Assembly: GCA_023846275.1 (NCBI GenBank)
Contig: CM043878.1
Span: 9,121,501 to 9,185,500, forward strand
Reading direction: 5' to 3'
Length of the DNA: 64,000 bases
DNA from: Vanilla planifolia
Taxonomy: Eukaryota; Streptophyta; Magnoliopsida; Asparagales; Orchidaceae
Shown here: one piece after another, positions 1 through 12,600 of the stretch
How the letters are laid out: the number at the start of each line of letters is the position of its first letter
Position numbering within the stretch: the stretch's first letter is position 1
Notes under the pieces: generated by a model
The model's input: only the letters and a program-made list of their open reading frames with translations
What the model was told of the DNA's origin: nothing
Databases searched by the model: none
Made by a program: the position numbers and the translations under genes

Positions 1-3000
1 CATTGTTGTAAACCAAAATAGTTTCAACTCTTCTCTTTAGTAAAGGAATCTAATTTACAAATTGAAAAGAAGCCTTTGCATATTATGGTAAGTGGAAGTT
101 ATTGAGCGAGAAAACAATTTAGTGATGATATCATTTGGGCTTTGATGCTATTATCAGATAGTGAAGCTTTGAAGATGAAAATGCTTTGCATACAAATATT
201 AAGACTTTGTGAATGTGTATGAAGACATAAGAGCTGCTTATTGAGCTACCACTAACAAAGAGTTTAACATATTAGATTTGTCCCAAGCTAGTGAATGCTT
301 TGAGTTTAAGACAAAGATGAGGTTTCATTAGGAGAGTATGGGAACTCCCCTCGTGCTGTACCCTCATTTCAAGGAATGGTCATGTCATTTGCATGTAGAT
401 AGAATGATCGTTAATGAGATCATTACAAGGTTTAGATTCTCAATTCTTACACTAGATAATATATTGGATATGATGTGTGGAGTAGTTGTTTTCTTTTAAG
501 TTAGGCTTTAGACTTAAGGAGTGGGTATGATGAGAGTAAGGATTAGGGAAGTTAATTAATTAAAGTGATATTCAATGAATAATTAATCTTTTCTTTTGTC
601 TTATCAAATTTTGTTAGTAGTTTTGCTAAGATATTGGTGCCAAAACCCTTTGTCAACAAGTTTTGGTGGTTTGTTTGATTGCCTTTTTATATTTGGAAGA
701 TTTATGGATGACCACCCTCTACATTTGAGAACTCTATTTACTCTTTTTATGAAAGGGCAATTATATGTTAGTTTGAAGGACTGCACTTTTCTATTGTGTT
801 GGTGGTGTTTTAAGGTTATTTAGTTTTGCAAGTTTCACAGTTTTCTAATAGAGAGTAGTATGAACCAACAAATTTTTGTTTGGCTCATAGATTTCTTGAA
901 CTTATATAATTAGCTTTTCTGAGTTTTTATTCCAATCTTGGCACCCATTATTGATTTTCTAAAGAAATGTTGCATTCAAGGACAAGGGACCAAATTAGTG
1001 ATAAAGATTTATTTCAATTGTCAAGGAATTTATGATGCAACCTCCTTTATTAAAATTTCTTATTTTTTTAAAGCATTTGGAGCATGTTGTATGCATATTG
1101 TGTAGATATTACTAGATCATTTGATAATATATTATAATGTGAAGTTGCTTTATATTGTCTGGAAGATTGTCCATCTCCAACCTGGGCATGATGAATGGAG
1201 CCTAACTTTAACCCTTACGACGAAGTTGGGAATCAAGGCTAAATAATTTGACTTTGTATTATGAAAAGAATAGGTGTGTGTGTGTGTGTATGGATCATGG
1301 GTTTAATTTTATGACCAGAAACAAATATCATAATAGTAAAATATGAAATAATATAGCTCGACAGCATAAATAACATAAATTAATCATTAAAATAAGGTTA
1401 AGAAATAATCAACATAGATATTGTAATAGGACATATTACTGTTCACCCAAAAAGATAATCTACTACAGATGCTCTCGTTAGGACCCACAAATTAAGCAAC
1501 TTAATTTAATAAATTATGTAAAATATTTAATTTTGTATATAAACTAATGTATGAAACTCCTTGCTAAATGATATATGACAAGACACTGAGATATGAATAT
1601 GCATAATGAATAATGTGAATACATATGGTACATAATAAAAATATCTTTTATAATCTCAAATTTATTCATTATTATTTGTAAATGAATAATGTAGAAGAAA
1701 AACTATCGTAACATAATATCATGTGTATAATATTCCTGAATGAAAATATGGTGTAAATCAAAATTTCTAATGTCACTTGCATTTAATTATTCAAATTGAT
1801 CACATCAATCAACATAATCTTTTATAGCATAAATGCTTTAATGATCCAATGCTTAATCATAAATATCAATATTTTTAATACCCATAGTTCAAGATTTTTA
1901 AATTGACAATGCATATAAGAACAATACTCATGATATCATAGATGATGAGTGTGTTATTGTTGTAATTTATTCACACAATACATGTATACATATGTGTCCA
2001 CCACACAATCTATGCTTCAAAACTCATTATTGTTATAATCAATGTGTTAAATGTATTATACCAGCTTGGCATAGAAGGAAAGCTTTTTAACAATCTCATC
2101 ACTTTATGGGCCCTCAATATGGCGAGCCATATTTATTATATTACAATGAGTACCATTTTTCACCACTTCAAGGATACAAGTTATACATGCTTACATCATG
2201 AGCCTTATATGAATCACTATTGTTATTTATCATGTTATGTGCTATGATAAATATGTGCCTATCTTTATTGACATAAAGTAAAAAGTGCGAGTAACTCAAT
2301 GTGACAATTTGCCTTAATTTCCCATCATATCGAGGTCTTGCAACAATCCTAAGAAATATATTAACTATAAATAAATCTACATGCATGGTACTAGAATATG
2401 CCTAATATAAAATGAATAATGTTAAAAAAACCATAACGATTGTTATATTTTTTTAACACATAATATAGTTTAACTTAAATTGATCAACCAAGGAAAGTTT
2501 CCTAACAATGTAGAGCACAATTGTACTCTAATGAGTCATCTACATCAAGACACACAAGTTGAATTCTATCTATTCTAATATCAACAAAGTAACGTGAACT
2601 AAGTCAATTCCTTTAACCTAAACATAACATTAGGTTTTTCATTATTCTACACAAGGCACATTAATTCAAATAATAAATCTTTTACTCCTAATAGGGATAA
2701 TCTAATTAGTTTATTAAGTACAATAATGAACATTCCTTGAAGGTTAACATGTGTTATTTCATGTAATATAGTTTAATTAAATTTAACAACAAATAAAAAA
2801 GCAAACCGACTGAAAGAAATGTTAAAATATAAAAAAACAAAGAGCTTTGCATCTTATGGTGTAGAAAAGGAAAATAGAAAGATGGGGAATAATGGCTAAG
2901 GACACCTCTTTAGCTTTTGATTGGACTGATGGTTATATTTGTTGAGGAAGGAGGTGGCCATGATGTCTTTTGTGTCAACCTTGGGATCACAAGTGAGGAA

Positions 3001-6000
3001 GAAGTGGAAGCTAGATTAGTAGGTTAGAGACTGTGGTGAGGGATATAAATGAGGAATAAAAGAAAGGCAATTGTGGTTCAAGGGTTGATAAAAAAAATTG
3101 GGAAGGAACATTGTCTTTTTAAAGTTGGGACAGGGATGGTGATCCTCAAACAATTCAGGTTAGTTCATCATTGTTTTTTGTTTTTACTATAATTATACGA
3201 GATATTTGTTCCAAGTTTAGTCATTCAAAGTGAGAGTTATGTGCCATAGCGTAGGATTTAAGATATTTGTGTTATTATCGTTTGCTTAAGGGGTTTTTTA
3301 ACCATCAATCACTTATATTAATTTCTAAGTTAAATTATCGACACAACATACCAAGTAGGAATCCTTTGTGCAAGAATATACATATGATTAGAAACATTGT
3401 AAGGTAGTCTAATTAATGTGCTTCGAGTATTATATTTATGTTCTTCATATGATGATTTTTTGTTAGTTATTTTCACAAATTAGTGGGTAAAATACCCCAA
3501 TTGTAAGGAATTTGGGAACATTTTTAATGCCATATGTCAAGATGTTATATAATTAATAAATGATTGTTTTGAGCATTCTTGACTCTTCTTTCAAAATTTG
3601 AAAATTTAGGAATTACATGGCGGAGGATTAACTAGTTTTTTTGATGAGGATAAGACCATTATTCATATAGAATATAAGTGTTATTGTCTTCACCTTGGGG
3701 AACATGTTGCTGTGATAGTTGTAAGTTTTATTTCTTGTTGGATTGCTGAGGGTTGTTCTCCCAAAAAATTTCACAATTTGGGAACCACATGGTGGAAAAT
3801 TAATTAGTCATTTTGGTAGGAGTGAAGACCATTATTCTTGTAGAAGAAAAAGTCATATTTTTTTGGTCCTGTGAAACAAGTTGCAAATTGTAGAACTTGT
3901 TATGTTACTAACATTAGCAAGCACAATAGTAGATTATATATACCCTCGCTTATACCAAAAAGAGTATAAGAGGTTGTGAGTCTAGGTCTCTTTCTAGAAA
4001 TGCACATGTCTAAGATTTATGACTCTATATTAGTGGTCCTTGATAGATTTTCTAGATGGCAAGTTTCCTAACCTTTAGCAAAATTGATGGTGCATCAATT
4101 ATAACCATGCTATATTATAGGAAATTGTTAAGCTTCATGGAAATTCTAGAATCATGGTGTTCAATAAAGGTGTGAAATTTTCCAACTATTTTTGGAAGAT
4201 ATTGTGGAATGTTATGGATGCAAAACTGTTATTTTTTATAATGTAGCCCAACCTATGTAGTTAATTAATTTTTTGATGACTTAGATGCTTAGTGAGAGAA
4301 TTGAAATGTAATTTGGATTTGGCATTAATACTAGAAGAAATAACATGTAACATTTCCAAAAATAGGTCAATGGTGTCTATAAATGATATAATCACATGTT
4401 ATAAAGTCAATTTTACTATAGATCTAATAACATTGATAGCTGCATGTAGTTCCAACGAGTTTGCAATAAACTTAGAACATTATATGCATGGTTTGTAGAA
4501 GTTTGAAGATGATTTGTACTTTCTTATGAATACTATTTGACAATGCTCATGAGTTTTAGCATGCTTACAATGTAGGTGATTTCATGATGGTGCACTTAAT
4601 TTTTTAGAGTGTCATATTATACCTTAAAGAAATTAGATAAATGGTCATTTTTAGATTCTTGTAAAGCATACGTGAGAATGCATTTAGGTTAGATATTCTA
4701 TTGTACAAGATTGAGTAATCAGTCTCACATTTAATGTATCTAATTTGATTGTTGCATAAACCTTGGGTTTTTCTTGTTGCATTATCTCCTTGTAGCTCTA
4801 TTTAGAAAGAGAGTGTTAGATCTATCGTTTCCATTAAATGTATCTAATGCATGATCTACCTGGTGTTCTATATCATGATATTATCATTATTGCTATTGTT
4901 GATTTGATTGAGCATGCTTAGTTGATTCTATTACTAAGTCATGTAATCCTACAAATAATATTCCAAGTTTTGTTGACATGTTACCCAAAAGATGTGTGAG
5001 TCATGGAATAATTCTTGAAGAGTAGACCATGAGTATTACAGAATCAGGATTTGAGAGAACTATTTTTCAAAGAGAACAAGTTGTTTTTGTTGTTACATTG
5101 TTCTTGGCAGAGAACATGGAATGATAGAATGCAGAAAAGTTGGAGAGCTATTGTATGGGCATTCAGCAAAGATGAATTTTTCCAAGTGGGGGAAAATTGA
5201 TAAGAGTCAATTTTGGAGGTTTTTGGGAGGTTGATTTATGGTAGAGGGCTACAGGGAGAGATGCAACCGATGCTGCTCTGCTTGTCCATATTACATGGAC
5301 ATGGCTTGGTTGTCGTGCTTAGTTGGTCGGGACAATTTCTTGATTCGCATGGGATGATCAAAGCAATTTGTTTTAGGTGATTTTAGACTAACTTTTGTTT
5401 TATGGATCATATAGGTTGGATTCTTGAATTAATATATTGCTTAGGATGATCCCATCTAATTTCATAGGGATGTCAATCGCTTTAGTAGTGCATGACAGAG
5501 ATGCTGTATGTTAATTTTAATGACTTTTAGTTTATTTGTTAATTAGATTAGCCAAAATCTAGTTTAAGGTTGGTTTATTGAAAGGTTTCTTTTGAGTGAG
5601 CTCCATTTAAAGTGTTTTTAGGGTTGGAAATATTTCATATTTTGTTTTACTGAAATTGCTCCACTTTTTTTTTCATTAACGTTGGTGATAGAACTGATTA
5701 AAGACCTCTCGTGTGGAATTGTGATGAGGTTTCCTCCTTTTTATTAAGTTGGTGTATCTTCTTTCTGTGTAAGGATTTGTTTGATCTTGGTTAATTAAAG
5801 TATTGCAGATTGAAAAGGCTTTATTATTATTCCGTGCAAAATGGCTTGGTAAAGTCTATTTATTTCCTAAATTGTGTGGCTTTCACTATCATTTTAATAG
5901 AAGAGTAGAGGACTACTTGTTCTCAAAAAATATAAATATTATTTTTTGTTTTTATTCTTCAATTAAAAGTTAAGAGTATTGTTTTGTCAAATTATTCAAA

Positions 6001-6612
6001 TAGGTATTTTTTAACATTTGAGTGCCAAACACAATCTTTTAATAACAGTTTACTGTAATAATTTTCAAACTAATTTAATTATTCAACAACAATTCAGCCA
6101 AATGAATCCAAATTCCTTTTATTTGTTTTCTTATTCATTACTTTCTTGGGATCATTATCAGTTTTGCCTATTAATTTGCATACATGAACTACTAAATTTG
6201 TCTTTGAAACTATTATTTGCACTCAAATTTTGCTTTTTTTATTTCATGAAGGAGTGAGTTTTTGTTGTGAAACCCTTTCCGAATTTAGGTATTTGTGAAT
6301 ACTGTGTTTCATTGTTGTTTTAACTTCAGATTTAGTTTCGTTTGATAGTTTACTTTGAGATTGATATTCTCCCTGAAATCTGCATTGATGTATTTTGCAT
6401 AATCTTGTTGTTTTAAAACCTAGATTTGTTTGGGCACAATCATTGCAATTTTTGGTAATTAGAGTGCTATCCTTCATTAGACTTACATGCATGATTATGA
6501 TGCTTTTAAGTTAAAAGCATGATCAACTTAAGATAATCATCGCTTCACTTCAAATTTATATGCCAACATTTGTAATATATTATATTTCAATAATATTTCT
6601 TCAATTAATTAG
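1..6612. other. AT-rich sequence upstream of first visible XRN exon; probably intron
   Basis: I found no convincing exon here. Because the exon at 6613 begins in mid-protein (VLRYTEG), this stretch is probably the downstream part of another very long XRN intron. It holds a short GT tract near 1272-1289, a diverged direct duplication at 3591-3870, and weak protein-like fossils at 4.3-5.2 kb described under findings. The short open frames here mostly lack ATG starts or family motifs. Small missed exons cannot be excluded. Confidence 0.5.
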
Positions 6613-9600
6613 GTGTTGCGGTATACTGAAGGATTGTGTTGGGTTATGCATTATTACTATGAAGGGGTTTGCTCATGGCAATGGTATGACTTTAAGTTTT
6701 AACTTTAGTTATCATCAGTTATTACCACTTTTTCTATTATGTAATTGGGTTTTCTTAATTTGTACCTTTTAAGCAAAGGTAATAGAATTATCATATTTAG
6801 AACTTGCTGCTAGCTACTTTTTATCTATTATTAGAACAAAATATTTGTGTCAACTTCGTATACTTATTTTATTTTATGTAAGCTGTAGCATTTCTCATGG
6901 AATGATTGAATTGAGATAAGATGAAAACCTTGATCTTAGATGCAACTGATTTTTTCACGTAATTAACAATAGCTTTAATTATCAATGTGGATGTTGTTTG
7001 TGAATATCAATGCTTCATACCATGCTATTAAATTCATTCATTTAATTAAATTGAAAAGGTGAAATTGAAAGACAATGTTTTTCTAGTTTCACAAACGATG
7101 AAGTATAAAGGAGTATGAATAGTGAGTCTTTATTTTTTGAATGCATGCGATTTAAAACAATTCTAGTAATAAACTCATTTCAGATGGATGTTTTAGGTTT
7201 GTCAAATGCTTGACAAGTTGTTAATTTAACTGTTTGAAATATAGCGATAGAATTGTTAACGCAAATGTTATATCACAATTGTGAAAGTATGATGGTTATT
7301 TGAAGTGACGCAAGGCAAAGATATTGTTCTATAGCATGTGGGAATTGAGTGTTATTTTTGTTGTAACTAAATATATTTTGCTTATAGCCTTACAAGAAAA
7401 TTTACAATCTGTTGTAGATCTCTCACGTCATTGGTGCTATGATGTTGGGTATGTAAAATAGTGTTTTTGAAATTCTTGGAAGGTTAGAAAAGATTCTCAA
7501 GATCCTTGATACCCGTGTTTTTCTTGCAACTTGCAACAAGGATTTGGTGCTCTTAAATTATTTAATTGACAAATAAATCTTAGGTTGATATTTGATCAAC
7601 CTAAATCCTCTTTAGGATCTTGAAAGTCATTTTTGTTGTCTTGTTTTGGCTTCTTTTCTCTTGCGATTTATTTTTTATCATGTGGTTCTCCTTCTTGCTA
7701 TGATTAGGATGGTATATTTTGTTGATGAATGGTGTCAATAATCTCATATCAATGATGGTTAGATGCATAAAAATAATAGATAAAGAAGAAGAAATAAAGC
7801 TCTTCTTGTATCATATAAGACCTCTATTCTTCATTAAGGAGTATAAAGTGGGTTGCAATAGCTTTCTATTATTTATGGCATGCACGACAACTTATGCTTC
7901 ACAACCAAAGATTTTTTTCTCTAATATTTATTTCTTCTATATGCATATTCTTTGATTGCATCAACCTTTGATCTAATATGAAGAAATAGTTGCTTTGTTG
8001 TCCTTCTGATGAGCATCGCTTGTCTTTGTTGTTGTGGATTCTCCCTACTTCACATTGAATCAAGGTCATTTTTGATGGTTCAATCATGTAGAATGGTGTG
8101 GGTGGCATTAGTGTTGTAGTGCATGCTTTTTAGGGCTATATTTTTCTGTTAGTATGAAGTTGAATCTATTCATATGCTATTTATGTGATTTTGCTCGAAG
8201 GCATGTGGGATCCACCTGCATTAGTTCCAAGTGGGTATTGTGAAAGGTGTTTGGCTAAAGGAAGACATAACTATTGCTATTACTTTGATCCTTAGTGCTC
8301 TTAGAGGTGGCTAAGGGGATGAGGTTGTTTAAGGGATGTCACAATTTTTTGTGTAGTATTGATAGTATTTGAATTTCACAGGTTTATCTAAATATAAATA
8401 GGGTGTTTGGCTTTTTATCAACATGGCTATGTTTTATTAGATTTTGGGTTAGGGAATTGTTACTCTTGGATGAAACTATGAGCACATTTTGTACTTTGTT
8501 TGATTTAAACTAAAAATATTGAGGTTACAACTAGTTTTCAAGAATAATCTACACATGTGAGCTTTGATTGTAAACCTCAAGATGCATATTAGTATTTTCA
8601 AATTCTCTATGTGCATATCAACATGGATGAGTACATCCCAATATGTATCATGTGATTTTGTTGTTGTCTCTTACAAGGTGGTGTAAGGATCTTGATGAAC
8701 TATTTCTATAATCTCATAACAACAATCAGGTGCATAAATATCGACAATAAAGAAAAAGAAACCTTATAGCTATTGTTGAATCATCTGCGCACGTGAGCTT
8801 TGATTTTCCACTACAAATTGTGTATTAGTATTATTGAGTTCTCTAGGCACATCCCAATATGGGATAGGATTTTGATTTTAATTTTGATTTTTAAATTAAA
8901 TGCTTTATCTTTGTCTTAAAGTAGATTCTTGATTACATTCCTCTGATGGTCTTTAAATCTAACTTGATTTAATTTTTCTTGATTTTGATTTGAGGTTAGG
9001 GGAAAAAAAGTAACAAAAATATTTCAATTTGTTCTATTTTAAGGGTCATTGTTCTCTTTTATAATAACTTGTTTTATTAATCTTTTATGTTCTTATTTGT
9101 AGACACTAGATTGAGACTTTATTAAAAAAACGTTTTATCATTTCAAGAATATAAATGTAAATAATTATATGGCAATCTTGAAGTCAAGTCATGGTGGATG
9201 GGTCTTTGAGGAGCCAAAGAAGATTTAGTCGAATTTTGAGTGGAAGGCTTCATACAAGTGGGGATCACCTTGGGCCATTGGAAAATAAAACTCAGCAACC
9301 GAAGGAGCCGAGTAAGAATATTATGACCAAAGATTGGATCACCTTTGACTTAGATCAAAGTTCATATTCTTGAGAGCAAGGCATGGGCCATCCAATTGAG
9401 TGATGAGACAATTTAATCAAGGCACCTTAGGAGATTGTTAACAATTTTAAATTACATCCTAATGTTTAATCAAGGATTCAAATTCTTTGTGATAAGGATT
9501 TGTTTGGAAATAGATTTATTTTGGATTAGTTTAATTTTAAGGATGGTTACGAATTTGATGGATTTCGTGAAGGTTGTCATCCTTTTTTGTCATTAGATCT

Positions 9601-12600
9601 TAAGAAGGGTTTGGATAATCAAAGGGTATCTTGATCTATTTGTTGTATTTATATGAATCTGTTTATGTAATATTTTCAGGTTGCTTAATAAAGAGTCTTG
9701 GAGGAGTCATTTAAGTTAATCTCAATTATTTAGAGTTGTTAGGAATAATCAATTTCTACACCTTGTGCTTTTTAAGGAGGAGGGGGTATCTTTTAAGGGG
9801 ATTGAAAGATGAGACAAAACAAGAGAGCGATGGGTTGGTAGAGTAGTTCTTCACTGTTTGTCGAGATTGGTTGGATGTTAAAAGCTGCTGTACTTTTCTT
9901 TCTGGTGGTTCTTTGTAAGAAATTATTATTTTTATCTCGTTTTTGGTCATCCTTGCTAGTCAGTCAGCCTTTACCTTGATTTCCTTTGGAAGGGCTCTTG
10001 GAATTAATCTATAGCATGTCCTTTGTGTATTTTTGACTTTCAGTCTGATTTGCTTGCTATTTTATTGGTAATATTAACATTGGGTTCACTTCATTTTATC
10101 TTCATTCTATTTTTGTGTTGCTTGATTTCTTAATTCTACTCGTGTCTTCCCTAAATTGCATCCAAGGTTTATCTCAAGCACCAATCTTCAAAATAGTTGG
10201 CCAGTTCTTTTATACTTAAATTTGTATTTTGATACATGAATCAATAAGTCGATATGTCACTCAAAATGACAAAAGCTTCAGCCTTACTAAAGATCATATA
10301 TTTTAACAACTCATTACAAATATTATTTATACATCTATCTTAAAACTAAGTAGTGTGCATTTTTGTTTTTCTTTGACATCTTATACAATGAAAAACTTAT
10401 TTAAATCATTTGTGTAGGCATGGACTACCTCTTGCATTCCTTATATTGACTTGTTCACTTCATTGAGCAAGTTATCATCATATATTAAGTTGGAATTAGT
10501 TATCTCATGAAATTTTTTTTGCACATTAACCTAAATCATAAAATTAATTATTGATAGGTCTCCTTTGCTTACTTAATTATGCAAGTCGGATAGATCCATA
10601 AGTTTAGTAAATATTATAGTTCGCTCCCTCACCTAATTTTAGCCTAAATTTTACTTAATTTGGAGAATCTACTTGTGCATATGTTAACTCTAAGGACTTA
10701 TACAACTTTTTTTTAATTTGTGGTTTAGTGGGAAAAAAAAAGAGAAGGGTTTGGGATCCTAGATACGATATTTATGAAGCTTTTGGATTTATCAGGCTTT
10801 TTTGGAAACATGAGGAACCTGCTTGCATAATTATGTTTGCATAATGAATATCTTCAATTTATGTTAAATCATATTATGATCTTTTCCAATTTTTATTGAA
10901 TGTTGCGTTTGTTCTTTCAACCATATTTCAAAATGCACTTTTTACAAAAACATGTTTCCATATATTAAGACCTGTGTGCTTATTGGACTAGTTTTCCATG
11001 TTAGAAGTACTAGAAATTGAACTTTAGGTTTTTGCAATTAGAAGATATTTCACCTTTTATCTTTTTAGTTATATTTCTATTGTCTTGCTCAAGGCATTTA
11101 GTATAATTTTGTTAGCCCTATAAGGATCTTAAATTTCTGATCTAGCATTTTTTTGTCTCAAGGATAATGGAGGATTCATAGGATCCTGTGCATATTGATA
11201 GCTCTGGGCTATAATTAACTTTATATATTAGCTTGCCGTTAGCCTCAACTTATCACGTCATTTGTGGAGGACCAGCTAAGGTGTGTTATTGCCATATACA
11301 TAGCACGGCTAGGAGGGAAGAAATGGATTATTTATCTTATGTTTGATTATCTTTTGTTTTAATGTGAAGTGTAAACTGCTATGAGATAAAAATCATGTTT
11401 GTAAAAAATTTGGGAATGTACATTGCATTTGAGGGTGAAAGGTACCTTGACAACACATGATTCTGTCCTAACTACATGATTTGTTTGTTGTGTCCACATA
11501 CAAATGCTAAATCAGTGAAGAAATTCATAAAATGTGTATTTTTTAGTCAAAGATTTTTGCTGGTATACCACAAAATATATCTTTTTACTTTTAAAACATT
11601 CAATTGTTTAAATCACTTGTTAGCATTCAAAACTATTATTTTTTTTTATGTACCTTGACAAACAAATGATTCTGTCCTAACTACATGATTGGTTTGGTGT
11701 CTGCATACAAATGCTAAACCAGTGAAGAAATTCCTAAGTGTAGTTTTTAGTCAAAATTTTTTACTGGTATACCACAAAATATGTCTTTTTACTTATAAAA
11801 CATTCAATTGTTTAACTTGATTGCTTAACATTCAAAACTATTATTTTTTTTATTTAACCACCTTGCTTATCTATCTTAACAAATTTCACCATGATAGAGT
11901 TAAGAAATTGGCTATTTATATTTGAAATACCTATTAATTTAAAATTATTATTTTTTTAAATAAATAAGTTTTTAATACAACCATAGTCAAATTCTATTAA
12001 AACAGACTAACAAATTGGTGAATTAGTTAATTGATGTTTTTGGGGTAAGATGAGTACATTTAAAAAAAAATAATGCAATCTTTTTGGGCTCAGCTTTCGA
12101 TCCTCTTTTTGCAATAGTTGTTATGCTCTTACTAGACTCATTGAGGACTAGATATCATGGTCCATGTATTTTTTACAATGACATTCTTATAGATGAAAGA
12201 GAAAAAGTGTCTTAGACAAAAGAATGGAATGGTGGAAAGCAACTTCATGGTTTGATTTGTTTTACCTTGGCAGATGTAAAACAAAACAAAGGTGTGCAAG
12301 ACTTGTCCTATTAGGTGTATTGATGTGGTGAAGATAGGATATTGGTGTTCAAATGATTAGGAGAAATAAATAGTATGCAGATGGCATGTTGGATGCAACA
12401 TAGTATGCATCTTGTCTGTTGTAATGATAAAATCATTTTGCTTAAGATTAAAAAATTCATAATTCTGGTTAAACCCAAGATTTTGTATTGTATAAATATT
12501 GGATTATAAACATGTTCATACAAATAACAAGAATGTTCCATTGATAAGGATGCTAAGATGGATTAGGTACTATAAAAGAAAGAAAAAGATTATATTTGGT

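Noticed and set aside
5810..5852. Candidate short exon after tattgcag (IEKALLLFRAKWLG)
   Set aside because: It has plausible splice borders but does not match any XRN segment expected before VLRYTEG.
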